Shown one piece after another: positions 16,085-25,821 of a stretch of DNA of 64,000 nucleotides. Position numbers and translations under genes: made by a program. The DNA comes from Paraburkholderia haematera (GTDB lineage: Bacteria > Pseudomonadota > Gammaproteobacteria > Burkholderiales > Burkholderiaceae). The stretch is from the NCBI RefSeq assembly GCF_905220975.1, contig NZ_CAJNBK010000002.1, forward strand, positions 310,001 to 374,000, written 5' to 3'. Within the stretch, counting starts at the first letter, position 1, and the number at the start of each line of letters is the position of its first letter. The notes under the pieces were generated by a model. It did not search any database. It worked only from the letters and a program-made list of their open reading frames with translations, and had not been told where the DNA came from.

Positions 16085-18193
16085 TCAATGCGCCGCGGCA
16101 GGCGTCATGCCGTTGTGCCGCAACAGGGCATCGATATTCGGCTCGCGGCCACGGAACGCCTTGAACGATTCCATTGCGGGACGGCTGCCGCCCACTTCCA
16201 GAATCTCCTTGCGATAACGCAGGCCGGTTGCCTGATCGAGCACGCTGCCGCTCGCGGCTTGCGCGGCTTCTTCGAACGCGGCATACGCATCGGCGGACAG
16301 CACTTCAGCCCACTTGTAGCTGTAGTAGCCCGCCGCGTAACCACCCGCGAAAATATGGCTGAACGTATTCGGCCAACGCGAGAACGGAGCTTGCGGAATC
16401 ACGTGGAAACGCTCGTTGATCTCGCTCGCGAGTTCGGTCGCGTTCTTCGTGCCAGACGCATCGAAACCGGTGTGCAGTTGCATGTCGAACATCGAGAACA
16501 CGATCTGGCGCAACGTGCCGAGACCGCTCTGGAAATTCTTCGCGGCGAGCATCTTGTCGAACAGATCGCGCGGCAGCGGCTTGGCGGTATCGACGTGCGA
16601 GGTCATGTCGCTCAACACGTCCCACTCCCAGCAGAAGTTCTCCATGAATTGCGACGGCAATTCAACCGCGTCCCACTCGACACCGTTGATGCCCGATACG
16701 CCCAGTTCATCGACGCGCGTGAGCATGTGATGCAGACCGTGACCGAACTCGTGGAACAGCGTGATCACTTCATCATGCGTGAAGCAGGCGGGCTTGCCGC
16801 CTACCGGTGCCGAGAAGTTGCAGGTCAGATACGCGACCGGCGTTTGCACGCGGCCGTGCGTGTGCTTGTGACGGCCACGCGCATCATCCATCCATGCGCC
16901 GCCGCGTTTGCCTTCGCGTGCATACAGATCGAGATAGAACTGGGCGACGAGGTCGCCGTCCTGATTCTCGACGCGGAAAAAGCGCACGTCGGGATGCCAG
17001 ACGGCCGCTTCGTCGCGGCGGATGCGCACGCCGAACAGCGTTTCGGTGACCTTGAAGAGGCCCTTGAATACAACGTCTTCGGGGAAGTATTGTTTGACTT
17101 CGTTCTCGGAGAACGAATAGCGCTTCTGACGCAGACGTTCAGCGGCGAACGTCATGTCCCACGGCTGCAGGTCGGTCATGCCGAGTTCGCTCGCAGCGAA
17201 TTCGCGCAGTTCTTTCCAGTCCTGTTCAGCATGCGGACGTGCGCGCGTGGCGAGGTCTTCGAGGAAGGCCATCACTTGCGCGGGCGACTCGGCCATCTTC
17301 GGCGCGAGCGAGACTTCGGCGAAGTTGTTGTAGCCGAGCATGTGCGCTTCTTCCGCGCGCAGTTTCAGCTGGTCGGCGAGTACCGCCGTATTGTCCCATT
17401 CCGGCTTGCCGTCGCCATATTGCGGACCGAGTTCTGAGGCGCGCGTCACATACGCACGGTAAATCGTTTCACGCATCGCGCGATTTTCCGAGTACTGCAT
17501 GACCGGGAAATACGACGGGAAGTGCAGCGTGAACTTGTAGCCGGTCTTGCCTTCGCGTTCGGCCGCTTCCTTCGCGGCTTCGATCACGTCTTCGGGCAGG
17601 CCGGCCAGTTGTGCTTCATCGCCGGCTTCGACGAGATAGGCGTACGCGTTCGTCGCATCGAGCACGTGGTCCGAAAACGCTTTCGACAACCCCGCCTGAC
17701 GTTCCTGCAATTCGGCGAAATGCGGCTTCTGGTCTTCGGGCAATTCCGCGCCCGACAGGCGGAAATCGCGCAGCGCATTGCCGAGGATCTTCTTTCGTTC
17801 GCCGGTCAGCGACGAGAAATCGCTGCTGGCGTGAATCGCTTTGTACTTCTCATACAGCGCGAGATTCTGGCCGACGCTCGACCAGAATTCGGTGACACGC
17901 GGCAGATTCTCGCCGTACACGGCGCGCAGTTCCGGCGTATCGGCCACGGCGTTCAGATGGCCGACCACGCTCCAGGCGCGCGACAGCGGTTCGGTGGCGC
18001 GCTCGACCGGTTCGACCACGTCGGCCCACGAAGCGGGCGTAATGGGCTGGGCGGCGCGCTCCACGGCGGCGGCTGCGTCGGCGAGCAGGACATCGAGGGC
18101 GGGCGTGACGTGTTCGGGGCGGATTTCGCCAAAGCGCGGCAGATCGGAGAAATCGAGGAGCGGATTGTCTTGATTCGAGGGGGTAGTGGACAT
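16085..18193 (-). CDS. prlC: Oligopeptidase A (M3 metallopeptidase)
   Basis: Start chosen at MSTTPSNQDNPLLDF (18193) behind an AGGAAG site; 702 residues. It is a cytosolic zinc peptidase of the thimet oligopeptidase family, with the HEFGHGLHH zinc motif near residue 480 (two His ligands and catalytic Glu). The N-terminal PLLDFSDLPRFGEIRPEHVTPAL and the segment WMDDARGR resemble E. coli OpdA. It degrades oligopeptides released by protein turnover and signal peptide cleavage. It is a single gene on the minus strand, convergent with codA. Confidence 0.95.
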   Translation of the reverse strand: MSTTPSNQDNPLLDFSDLPRFGEIRPEHVTPALDVLLADAAAAVERAAQPITPASWADVVEPVERATEPLSRAWSVVGHLNAVADTPELRAVYGENLPRVTEFWSSVGQNLALYEKYKAIHASSDFSSLTGERKKILGNALRDFRLSGAELPEDQKPHFAELQERQAGLSKAFSDHVLDATNAYAYLVEAGDEAQLAGLPEDVIEAAKEAAEREGKTGYKFTLHFPSYFPVMQYSENRAMRETIYRAYVTRASELGPQYGDGKPEWDNTAVLADQLKLRAEEAHMLGYNNFAEVSLAPKMAESPAQVMAFLEDLATRARPHAEQDWKELREFAASELGMTDLQPWDMTFAAERLRQKRYSFSENEVKQYFPEDVVFKGLFKVTETLFGVRIRRDEAAVWHPDVRFFRVENQDGDLVAQFYLDLYAREGKRGGAWMDDARGRHKHTHGRVQTPVAYLTCNFSAPVGGKPACFTHDEVITLFHEFGHGLHHMLTRVDELGVSGINGVEWDAVELPSQFMENFCWEWDVLSDMTSHVDTAKPLPRDLFDKMLAAKNFQSGLGTLRQIVFSMFDMQLHTGFDASGTKNATELASEINERFHVIPQAPFSRWPNTFSHIFAGGYAAGYYSYKWAEVLSADAYAAFEEAAQAASGSVLDQATGLRYRKEILEVGGSRPAMESFKAFRGREPNIDALLRHNGMTPAAAH

Positions 18194-18601
18194 AAGGCTT
18201 CCTGTCTGACGCGGGTGGACGGGTAATCGGTGCATCGACGGGCACGTGGCAACGCCCTGATGACACTCCATAGGGACATTATTGGGGCAGGGCGCGCCGA
18301 TTCCAATCCGTCGCCAGACAAATTATCAGATGTCGCGTGACTGTGCGCGGGGGAGCGAATGCCGTAGGCGGTTCAGGCGGCGGGAATGCGCCGCTATACC
18401 ACTCCCGCTGCGCCGTCTCGCTGGGCGCCGCGCTGTCATGGCATGTCGTGGAGCAGCCCGTGCTGATGGGGTGCCGGGGGCGCCTTGCGCGTCGGTCGAC
18501 GCCGCTTGGCGCGGGTATGGCAGCAGGGGATCAGGTGGCGCGCTGAGGGCGCCGGTTGGCGTGATGCGTGATGCGTGACAGACAGGCATTGAAGCCGCGC
18601 A

Positions 18602-18626
18602 TGCCGGCGAATCCGCTTCGCCGGCA
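18602..18626. terminator. Hairpin downstream of folD, in the folD-prlC gap
   Basis: TGCCGGCGAA (18602-18611) and TTCGCCGGCA (18617-18626) form a perfect 10-bp stem with a 5-nt loop, 14 bp after the folD stop. There is no T-run, so it may be a Rho-assisted terminator or 3' stability element. The rest of the gap 18194-18639 (446 bp) has only a short direct repeat GTGATGCGT near 18560 and no gene I can support; the prlC promoter must lie in its left part. Confidence 0.45.
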
Positions 18627-18639
18627 CACGTTCGCGTCT

Positions 18640-19500
18640 TTAAGCGTTTGCTGCCGCTTCGCGCTCGGCGGCTTCGATCGTGTTGACGAGCAGCATGGTA
18701 ATGGTCATCGGACCGACACCGCCCGGCACTGGCGTGACGTAGCCGGCCACTTCCTTGACCCCCGCGAAATCGACATCGCCACACAGCTTGCCGGCTTCGT
18801 CGCGATTCATGCCGACGTCGATCACGGCTGAACCCGGCTTCACCATGTCCGCCGTGAGAATGTTGCGCAGGCCGGTGGCGGCGACAACGACGTCGGCGTT
18901 GCGCGTATGGGCGGCCAGATCGCGCGTCTTGCTATGGCAGATCGTGACCGTTGCGCCGGCTTCGAGCAGCAGCAGCGCCATCGGCTTGCCGACGATGTTC
19001 GAGCGGCCGATTACCACCGCGTTCGCGCCTTGCAACGGAATCTCATAGGCCGCCAGCATCTTCATCACGCCATACGGCGTACACGGACGGAACAACGGCC
19101 GGCCGGTCATCAGTGCGCCGGCATTGGCGACGTGAAAACCGTCCACGTCTTTTTCCGGGGCGATTGCCTCGATCACCTTGTGGCTGTCGATATGCGGCGG
19201 CAGCGGTAGTTGCACCAGAATGCCGTGAATGCGCGGGTCGCGATTCAGTTCGTCGATGCGCGCCAGCAGATCGGCTTCCGGCAGATCGGCCGGATAGCGG
19301 TCGAACGATGAACCAAGGCCGTTGTCATTGCAGGCCTTGACCTTGTTGCGCACGTAGACTTCGCTGGCCGGATTGTCACCGACCAGCACCACGGCGAGAC
19401 CCGGCTGGTGGCCGCGAGCGGTGAGGGCTGCGGCACGTGTAGCGACATCGGCGCGCAGGGTCTTGGAAAGGGCTAGGCCGTCGATCAGTTTGGCAGTCAT
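18640..19500 (-). CDS. folD: Bifunctional methylenetetrahydrofolate dehydrogenase/cyclohydrolase FolD
   Basis: Start at [13 protein letters not shown] (19500); 286 residues, standard for FolD. It interconverts methylene-, methenyl- and formyl-tetrahydrofolate with NADP. Family signatures are YVRNKVKAC (49-57, catalytic Tyr and Lys), [13 protein letters not shown], the KDVDGFH segment, GRSNIVGKP in the nucleotide-binding domain, and [16 protein letters not shown] near the C-terminus. It is a stand-alone minus-strand gene in one-carbon metabolism. Confidence 0.96.
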   Translation of the reverse strand: MTAKLIDGLALSKTLRADVATRAAALTARGHQPGLAVVLVGDNPASEVYVRNKVKACNDNGLGSSFDRYPADLPEADLLARIDELNRDPRIHGILVQLPLPPHIDSHKVIEAIAPEKDVDGFHVANAGALMTGRPLFRPCTPYGVMKMLAAYEIPLQGANAVVIGRSNIVGKPMALLLLEAGATVTICHSKTRDLAAHTRNADVVVAATGLRNILTADMVKPGSAVIDVGMNRDEAGKLCGDVDFAGVKEVAGYVTPVPGGVGPMTITMLLVNTIEAAEREAAANA

Positions 19501-19887
19501 GGTCGGTCGAGATGGGCAGTTTGGAAAGCGGGGCAGGGCGCAGGCGCGCGTGTGCGGCACGTGCGATGGCGCTTTTCACTGGAAACGGGTCGGCACATGA
19601 AAAGCGCGCGGCGCGAATCAGGGATAAGCAGCGCTGCAAAGTGCGACATTATACCGGCGCGGCATGGCGAGCCACGCAGGGATTGCCGGCGTGCGGGAAC
19701 ACCGCGGATTCGCGGTGCCTGCGGCCGCCCATGCCCGCGTTGGCGGTGGGTTGCCTGGCTTGACACGTTGTGGGCGCCCGCGTGAACGTCGACACGGATG
19801 CCGTCGCCAGGCACCGGTGTAGGTCCAGAAATAAATCGGCCGCGGACGGGCTTGCGCGCCGCCGCGGCCATCGAGCACCTTCTGTCT
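19501..19887 (-). promoter_or_regulatory. 387-bp gap upstream of folD with a -10-like element
   Basis: On the minus strand TATAAT is present at 19653-19648, about 150 nt before the folD start, but no convincing -35 box lies 16-18 bp upstream of it. It may be the folD promoter with activator dependence. Nothing else is recognised in the gap apart from GC-rich imperfect repeats; open frames here have no ribosome site or family resemblance. Confidence 0.35.
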
Positions 19888-20829
19888 TTACTGCTGTACC
19901 GCTTGCCAGCTATCGTCCGGGTTGAACGATTTAACGGCGGCTGCAGCGCGGGCGGTCTGCGGGCCCAGGTTCTTCTGATAGACCTGACCGTCCTGATTGA
20001 CGATAAAACTCATCACGCCGGTCTTGCCATACTCGGCCGGCGAGGCGATCAGAGCGAACCCTTTGGTCAGCACGCCGTTCTCGACGTAGTTCTGCGCGCC
20101 ACCTTTCGCGTGCGGACCTTGCGCGGTCAAGATCCGGTAGTGATAGCCGTGATAGGCCTCTTTCGGCAGCGTGCCATTGGGCATGGCGGCGGCGAGTGGC
20201 CCGAGCGGGCTTTCCGCTTCGCCTGGCGCCGTTGCCCAGTACAGGCCGTCATGCTGGCCTTCCGTACTGACAAAGCGCTGAGCGTAGTGCTGGGTCAGAT
20301 TGTGATAATCGTTTTGCGCGTCGAGGTAGGCAAGCGAGGTGAGGATCGCAGCGTGTTCGTTGCGGCCGATGCGGCGTGTCAGCATCTCGTCCTGTGCGGC
20401 GGGCGGATCGAAGCGCCAGCCATGCGGGGCCTGCACGAGCGGAATCGGCAATGTCCAGCCACTGTCGCCGACCGCCAGATGCGCGGTGGCGCGCCCGTTG
20501 CTTTTCACGGGGTCCTCGACGATCTGGTGTCCTTTCGACCACGCGCCGAGGAACTCGTAGATGTCGTCCTGGCCGATTCCTTCGGAAGGAATGAAGCGAT
20601 GAAAATCGTTGCCGAGCACGTGTTTAAGCGCACTTTCGTCGTTGCGGGCCAGGGCGTCGGCGAACGCATTGGCGGCTTCGTCGGCAGTGGGGTAGACCGT
20701 TTGCGCGTGTACGGCGGTTGCGCCGAGCAGCAGTACCGGCGCCACCAGCAGAGTGCCGGTTGTGCCGAGGGCGACGGCGAGTGTCAGAGCGCGGGCGCGC
20801 AACGCGCCGCGTGGAAATAAGCGAATCAT
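19888..20829 (-). CDS. Exported DUF2950 protein
   Basis: Start at MIRLFPRGALRAR (20829), with a GGAGGAG ribosome site at about 20837-20843 inside the end of the preceding gene; 313 residues. A signal peptide is evident: Arg-rich n-region, long hydrophobic core LALAVALGTTGTLLVAPVLLLGATA-like, and AHAQT cleavage. The mature part (YPTADEAANAFADALARND..., YHGYHYRILTAQGPHAKGGAQNYV, GVMSFIVNQDGQVYQKNLGP) fits the DUF2950 family, commonly found next to DUF3300 proteins, as here. Periplasmic or outer-membrane associated; function unknown. Confidence 0.85.
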   Translation of the reverse strand: MIRLFPRGALRARALTLAVALGTTGTLLVAPVLLLGATAVHAQTVYPTADEAANAFADALARNDESALKHVLGNDFHRFIPSEGIGQDDIYEFLGAWSKGHQIVEDPVKSNGRATAHLAVGDSGWTLPIPLVQAPHGWRFDPPAAQDEMLTRRIGRNEHAAILTSLAYLDAQNDYHNLTQHYAQRFVSTEGQHDGLYWATAPGEAESPLGPLAAAMPNGTLPKEAYHGYHYRILTAQGPHAKGGAQNYVENGVLTKGFALIASPAEYGKTGVMSFIVNQDGQVYQKNLGPQTARAAAAVKSFNPDDSWQAVQQ

Positions 20830-20849
20830 TAGAGACTCCTCCTGATCGT

Positions 20850-22157
20850 TCAACGGTTGCGGCCAAGATGGCGCTCACCGCCGCCGCCACTACCACCACC
20901 ACCCAGTTTGGCACCGCCACCGCCACCGCCACGCTGGGTGCCACCGCCGTTTGCAGCGAGACCGCCGCCCGTGCGTTGCTGGCCGCCTCCGTTGGCGCCG
21001 AAGCCGCCGCTGCGGGACGGGTTTGTAGCTGCATTGCGGCTTGCCTGGCCACGCTGCGTGTCCTGCCGCGCGGCATTGCCGTCGCCGGCGCCGCGTAATG
21101 CGTTGTCGCGATTGGTATTCTGCGCGCGGTTATGCAGATCGGTGTTCGCAGTGCCGCCCTGGTGAATGCCCTGCACGCGCTGGCTCGCGCTGCCGCTCAT
21201 GTTCTGTCCGGTGCGGTTCTGCAAAGTCTGCTGCGCCTGCGAACGGGCAGCGTCGTCACGGCCGCGGTAGGCATCGCGCTGCGCGCCCCCGACGTTGTTG
21301 TTGACATTGCGATTGACGTTGGTGTTGCGATTGACGTTGGTGTTGCGGTTCCAGTTCGTCGTGCTGCTGTTCACGTTGAGCCGGTTGTTCACATTGATAT
21401 TGTTGTACCGGTTCACGTTGATGTTGACATCATGCGTGTTCCAGTTGAAGCCGCCCCACAGTGAATTGGCAACGGCGACACCGGCGCCGAACGCCAGGCC
21501 GGTAACCAGACCGGTCGCGATCGCGTAACCGGGCGGCGGCGGGACATACACGGGCGGGTAGGCGGGATAGGGCCATGTACCGTAGACGACTGTCGGGTTA
21601 TACGTCGGCACGTACACCACTTGCGGATTGGCCGGCACGATCTGGATCGTGCTTTGCTCGACCACGACCTTCTGCTGTGAACTCGTTTTCAGATTGCCGG
21701 CGGCCTGCGCCTGTTTGCGCAAGCGTTGCACGGAGTCCATCACATCGTTCGGCTGGGCCAGAAAGGCATTGCCGAGTTGCGAGACCCAGTCGGGTTTCGA
21801 CGCCATCGTGGCGAGGACTTGCGGGAAGGCGACCAGTGATTGCACGCTCGGGTCCCACGTCTCGGACGCGACCGCCTTGACGGCGTCGTCGCCCTGCAGC
21901 TTCGAGTTCGCTTTCGACCATGCGGCCGCGGCCTGCACATCTTGCGGGAAGGTCGCGGCCATCAGCACCTGCGCGAGCAGTGCGTCGGGATAGAGCGCGA
22001 CAGGCGCGGTCAGCGAATCGAGTTGCTGGTTCGATATCTTCGCGGCGCTTTGCGCATAGACCGCGCTCGGCGTGGCCAGACCGACGAAGAGTGGCGCGCC
22101 CGCAAGTGCGGCGCAAACAAGCAACACACGCGAACGGTGTGTTCCGGATTGTTTCAC
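20850..22157 (-). CDS. Exported DUF3300 protein with Asn-rich and Gly-rich tail
   Basis: 435 residues from a GTG start at 22157; no ATG fits, and a GGGAGG site lies about 8 nt upstream. Signal peptide to about residue 35 (VYAQSA). Residues about 40-220 match the DUF3300 pattern (LDSLTAPVALYPDALLAQVLMAATFPQDV, then VQSLVAFPQVLATM, VVYVPTYNP). After a hydrophobic Pro/Tyr-rich stretch the tail is Asn/Arg-rich with NVNRNT repeats encoded by an 18-bp tandem DNA repeat at 21309-21344, then Gly-rich to the end. Likely envelope protein. It is the first gene of a two-gene unit with the DUF2950 gene, whose ribosome site overlaps this stop. Confidence 0.85.
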   Translation of the reverse strand: MKQSGTHRSRVLLVCAALAGAPLFVGLATPSAVYAQSAAKISNQQLDSLTAPVALYPDALLAQVLMAATFPQDVQAAAAWSKANSKLQGDDAVKAVASETWDPSVQSLVAFPQVLATMASKPDWVSQLGNAFLAQPNDVMDSVQRLRKQAQAAGNLKTSSQQKVVVEQSTIQIVPANPQVVYVPTYNPTVVYGTWPYPAYPPVYVPPPPGYAIATGLVTGLAFGAGVAVANSLWGGFNWNTHDVNINVNRYNNINVNNRLNVNSSTTNWNRNTNVNRNTNVNRNVNNNVGGAQRDAYRGRDDAARSQAQQTLQNRTGQNMSGSASQRVQGIHQGGTANTDLHNRAQNTNRDNALRGAGDGNAARQDTQRGQASRNAATNPSRSGGFGANGGGQQRTGGGLAANGGGTQRGGGGGGAKLGGGGSGGGGERHLGRNR

Positions 22158-22425
22158 GATGAAATCCTCCCGGCTGTGTTAGACGCGTGAGATCGATGCG
22201 CAGCGCATGCTGCGTCGTTTCGGCGCGATGGAATGGAGAAGGAAGCGAGTAAAGACATGGGCCGGTTCAGTTTCGCCTGAACCGTTCGATATGACCGTTT
22301 CCTCAGCAACGCGGCCGAACAGGCTTAACTGCTTTGCATCACATGGCGGCGCCGCATACGACAACGACAGCACACTTGTCCTGCGTTCGTCGTGCATCAA
22401 TGAGCCTGGCTGAGGAGTTCTGCGT

Positions 22426-22454
22426 AAATTAAGGGACGCAGCGAAACTTGTCAA
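22426..22454 (-). promoter_or_regulatory. Sigma-70 promoter for the DUF3300-DUF2950 pair, with long leader
   Basis: On the minus strand, TTGACA at 22454-22449, 17-bp spacer, TAATTT at 22431-22426. Transcription would start near 22419, leaving an untranslated leader of about 260 nt before the GTG at 22157. A 72-codon open frame (22397-22179) lies in the leader, but it has no ribosome site. Confidence 0.6.
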
Positions 22455-22582
22455 TCTTGTCAGGAGAAAGAAATTATTGCCGCGCGACATAAGCGCGTGA
22501 TGAGTAATGCGTAATGATTGACGGATGCGTTGAGGCATACCGCATGCCGTTGTTGCGAAGCGGGGGCAGGGAGGAGGGGGCG

Positions 22583-22607
22583 GGCCGGACTTTTCGGCAG
22601 TCCGGCC
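22583..22607. terminator. Hairpin downstream of the FixJ-type gene
   Basis: GGCCGGACT (22583-22591) and AGTCCGGCC (22599-22607) make a perfect 9-bp stem with a 7-nt loop, 48 bp past the regulator stop. No T-run follows on the minus strand, so termination is likely but not shown. The rest of 22158-22654 holds the DUF3300 leader and promoter. Confidence 0.45.
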
Positions 22608-22654
22608 GTTGAAACTCAGTCGCGGCCCGTGGGGTGTGCCGCGGTCCTTAAGTT

Positions 22655-23299
22655 TTATTGCGCCGGTTGCGGCTTGTTCGACAACGCGAGGCGCAGAAGA
22701 TCGGCGACCGTGTTGACGTTGAGCTTTTCCATGATGTTCGCGCGGTGCGCTTCGACCGTCTTGATGCTGATGCCGAGGTCGTCGGCGATCTGCTTGTTCA
22801 GGCGGCCGGCGATGATGCGCTCGAGTACCTGGTGCTCACGGGCGGTCAGCTTGCCCAGGCGTTCGGCGGCGGCGCGTTGCTGCTGCACGCTGGTGCTTTC
22901 GCTGCGCGCCTTGTCGAGCATGCGCTCGACCAGCTTGCGCAGTTCGGCTTCGTCGAACGGTTTTTCGATGAAGTCCATGGCGCCTTTTTTCATCGTCGAC
23001 ACGGCCATCGGCACGTCGCCGTGGCCCGTCACGAAGATGATCGGCAGCGACGCGTTGTCGGCGATCAGGCGTTCCTGCAACTCGAGCCCGCTCATGCCGG
23101 ACATCCGCACATCGAGAATCAGACAAGCGATCTGGCCCGGATGCGTATGCGGCTGCCATGCGTCGATGAACTGTTCGGCGCTGGAGAAGCATTGCACGCG
23201 GTAGCCGTTCGCCTCCAGCAGCCAGCGCAGCGAATCTCGCACGGCCTCGTCGTCGTCGACGACAAAGACTGTTTCCTGTGTGGTGACTGGGCTGTTCAT
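22655..23299 (-). CDS. FixJ-family response regulator (receiver + LuxR HTH)
   Basis: 214 residues. The receiver has the acidic pocket VVDDDE (13-18), phospho-acceptor Asp63 in LILDVRMSGMSG and the conserved Lys in IEKPFDEAEL. A short linker leads to a LuxR-type helix-turn-helix (LTAREHQVLERIIAGRLNKQIADDLGISIKTVEAHRANIMEKL in separate turns). This layout is that of FixJ/TtrR/DctR regulators. Its ATG overlaps the kinase stop by 4 bp (23296-23299), so the two form one unit and one signalling pair. Targets are unknown. Confidence 0.9.
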   Translation of the reverse strand: MNSPVTTQETVFVVDDDEAVRDSLRWLLEANGYRVQCFSSAEQFIDAWQPHTHPGQIACLILDVRMSGMSGLELQERLIADNASLPIIFVTGHGDVPMAVSTMKKGAMDFIEKPFDEAELRKLVERMLDKARSESTSVQQQRAAAERLGKLTAREHQVLERIIAGRLNKQIADDLGISIKTVEAHRANIMEKLNVNTVADLLRLALSNKPQPAQ

Positions 23300-25821
23300 A
23301 GCTCTCCCGTAACGGTTTGTGGTGTCGGCGCCTCTGACCCGCCGTTGCTCGGGCCGTCAGGCTCTCCAATAGGCAGACTGCAATGGAACGTGGCGCCTGT
23401 GATGTGGCCGTCGGATTCGACGTTGTTGACCACCCACAGACGGCCGCGGTGCGATTCGATAATCGAACGGCAAATGTTCAGCCCCATGCCCATACCGTCG
23501 GACTTGGTGCTGTAAAACGGTTCAAAAAGACGCTCGGCTGTCGCTTCGTCGACACCCGGTCCCTGGTCGACGACGCTGATGCAGACAAATCCGCTCTCCA
23601 GTCGCACGACCACGCGAATCACCGGGTCGACTGCATTCGGGCGCGCATCGTGCATCGCTTCGACGCCATTCTTGATCAGGTTCACCAGCACCTGCTCGAT
23701 CAGCACTGGGTCGACGTAAATCACCGGCAGGCGCGAGCGCAGATCGGTCACGATACGGATCTTGCGCTTGCGCGCTTCGAGTTCGGCGAGACCCACGGCA
23801 TCGGCGACGATATCGGCCACGCGTGTGGCCTGGCGTTTCGGCTCGCTGCGTTTCACGAATTCGCGAATCCGCTTGATGATCATGCCGGCTCGCACGGCCT
23901 GTTGAGCGGTTTTCTCGAGGACGGGCAGGAGATTGTCAGGCGTCGTCCGACCCGATTTAACCAGCGCAACCGTTCCGGAGCAATAGTTATTGATCGCGGC
24001 GAGCGGCTGATTCAGTTCGTGCGCGAGCGACGAGGCCATCTCGCCCATCGTCATCAGGCGGCTGGTGAACTGAAGCTTCTCGTCCTGCTGGCGCGAGAGT
24101 TCCTGAGCCTGCTTGCGGGTGGTGATGTCGGTCGCGATCTGCATCTGCGCGAGGTGGCCGTCTACCCACTGAATGTACTGGCGGCGCACTTCGAACCACT
24201 TCTGGATGCTCTGGACGTAGATTTCCTGCGCGTCGGCCGTGCTTTCGGTCAACGCGGCGGCGGGCAGGCCCGCGTAGGCATCCACCATATCGATCGAATC
24301 GGACGACGCCTGGGCGCTGTCGAACCCACCGCCGGCCAGTTCCAGATGACCGTCCGGGCGAATGCCGAACAGGTGGCGGTAGTAGCGGTTGGCGAACAGC
24401 AGTTCGGCTTCGTCGGCGGCTAGCACGGAGACCGCCGCATCGAGGCTTTCGAGGACGGTGGTGAAGCGCTCGTGTGCGGCGGCGAGTTCCTCGCGCGCGC
24501 GCTTCGGCTCGGTGATGTCGGTCATCGACGACATCCAGCCGGTCTGACGGCCCGAGCTGTCGATCAGCGGCGAGACATAAAGACGCGCATGGAACAGCGA
24601 ACCGTCTTTGCGGCGCACCCGCAATTCGAAGCCCGAAGAGGGCGCCTTGCCGCGCAGCGTCATGTCGAGCTGGCGTTGCATCTCGGGATAGGCGTCTCGC
24701 GGCCAGTAAGCGAACGGCGCGTTCTTGCCGACCAGATCGCTTTCGTCCCAGCCGGTCATGCGGCAAAAGGCGGGATTGACGTGCGTGATGCGGCCGTGCA
24801 TGTCGAGCACGCGCATACCGATCAGCACCGAATTTTCCATGGCGCGGCGGAAGAAGGCCTCAGCGTAGAGCGCCTGCTGCGCTTCGAAGCGTTGCCGCGT
24901 GTGTTTCCACAGGCTCCACAGACTCCACAGCACGAAGCACGAGAGGCCCGCCACCAGCCAGACCAGCGTGTTGTTGGTGAAGTTGGTCATCTGCGGGAAC
25001 GCGTAGACGCGTACCGAGACGCCCTGGCCCGGCGGGTCGAGCGGCAGATCGTAGAACATGTCGCGCGGCAGGCGCGGCCGGGTCGACGTGGTGGTCAACT
25101 CGCGGTTGTTCACGTCGATGATCGAGATCTTGTATTTGGCCGACAACTCGGGCGGAATGTCGTGCTTCAGGATGCCTTCCACCGAGAACACGGCGGCAAT
25201 CGTGCCGAGGAAGTCACGGTCCCGGTAGACCGGCGTCTGCAACGTAATGTAGCCGTTGCCGAGGTCGTCGTAGATCAGCGGCGAATACACCTGGCGGCGC
25301 GTATTGCGCGCCTCGTTGAAGGCGGCTTTGACGGCTTCGTCCATCTGCGCGTCATTCGGCTTGGCGAGGCGCTGGCCGAACACGGGCAGTGCGGTATTGG
25401 GCCAGCGGGGCTGCTGCAGGCTCGTGTACCAGTTCATGTAGAGGATTTCGGGATGCCCCTGCATGATGTCCGTGGTGGACACCTGGAATGAATGCGGATC
25501 GGCGTGGCCGGCGACGAGATCGCGGGCGAGGGCCTGAATCTGTTCCTGCGCGCCGGTCATGGACAGGCGGATCTGCTGCTGCGCCCACGCGACATTGCGG
25601 TAGAGCGTGTCTTCCTGCTGCTGCTGTTCGCGCCGGTTCAGGCTCCACAGAATCAGGCTCATGACGACCAGGAAAACCAGGATCGACAGCAGCGGCGTGA
25701 GCAAATAGGAGTTCGACCACCACGGTCCGTGGTGCCAGCGGGAGGACGGCGTCGAATCCGCCGGCGAACCAGCGGTGCGCGCCGAGCGAGCGAAAAGCCG
25801 TTCGGTCAACATGCGTGGCAT
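23296..25821 (-). CDS. Membrane-bound PAS-domain sensor histidine kinase
   Basis: Start tentatively MPRMLTERLF (25821); 841 residues, no clear ribosome site, and ATG 25812 is equally possible. A first membrane helix at about 37-61 (LLTPLLSILVFLVVMSLILW) and a second near residue 290 enclose a periplasmic sensor of about 230 residues that resembles a double-Cache/CHASE-type domain. Two PAS domains follow (first: GMRVLDMHGRITHVNPAFC), then the H-box SLAHELNQPLAAIN and a GHKL ATPase with GPGVDEAT and GMGMGLNI. The ELNQPLAAINNY H-box is that of the DctB/FixL/TodS-type HPK4 group. Ligand unknown. Divergent from aceE. Confidence 0.88.
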   Translation of the reverse strand: MPRMLTERLFARSARTAGSPADSTPSSRWHHGPWWSNSYLLTPLLSILVFLVVMSLILWSLNRREQQQQEDTLYRNVAWAQQQIRLSMTGAQEQIQALARDLVAGHADPHSFQVSTTDIMQGHPEILYMNWYTSLQQPRWPNTALPVFGQRLAKPNDAQMDEAVKAAFNEARNTRRQVYSPLIYDDLGNGYITLQTPVYRDRDFLGTIAAVFSVEGILKHDIPPELSAKYKISIIDVNNRELTTTSTRPRLPRDMFYDLPLDPPGQGVSVRVYAFPQMTNFTNNTLVWLVAGLSCFVLWSLWSLWKHTRQRFEAQQALYAEAFFRRAMENSVLIGMRVLDMHGRITHVNPAFCRMTGWDESDLVGKNAPFAYWPRDAYPEMQRQLDMTLRGKAPSSGFELRVRRKDGSLFHARLYVSPLIDSSGRQTGWMSSMTDITEPKRAREELAAAHERFTTVLESLDAAVSVLAADEAELLFANRYYRHLFGIRPDGHLELAGGGFDSAQASSDSIDMVDAYAGLPAAALTESTADAQEIYVQSIQKWFEVRRQYIQWVDGHLAQMQIATDITTRKQAQELSRQQDEKLQFTSRLMTMGEMASSLAHELNQPLAAINNYCSGTVALVKSGRTTPDNLLPVLEKTAQQAVRAGMIIKRIREFVKRSEPKRQATRVADIVADAVGLAELEARKRKIRIVTDLRSRLPVIYVDPVLIEQVLVNLIKNGVEAMHDARPNAVDPVIRVVVRLESGFVCISVVDQGPGVDEATAERLFEPFYSTKSDGMGMGLNICRSIIESHRGRLWVVNNVESDGHITGATFHCSLPIGEPDGPSNGGSEAPTPQTVTGEL

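Noticed and set aside
21309..21344. Short tandem repeats as a CRISPR array
   Set aside because: Units are 18 bp, contiguous without spacers, and in frame inside the DUF3300 coding sequence.
22179..22397. 72-codon upstream reading frame in the DUF3300 leader
   Set aside because: No Shine-Dalgarno sequence before its ATG and no recognisable composition; noted only as a possible leader peptide.
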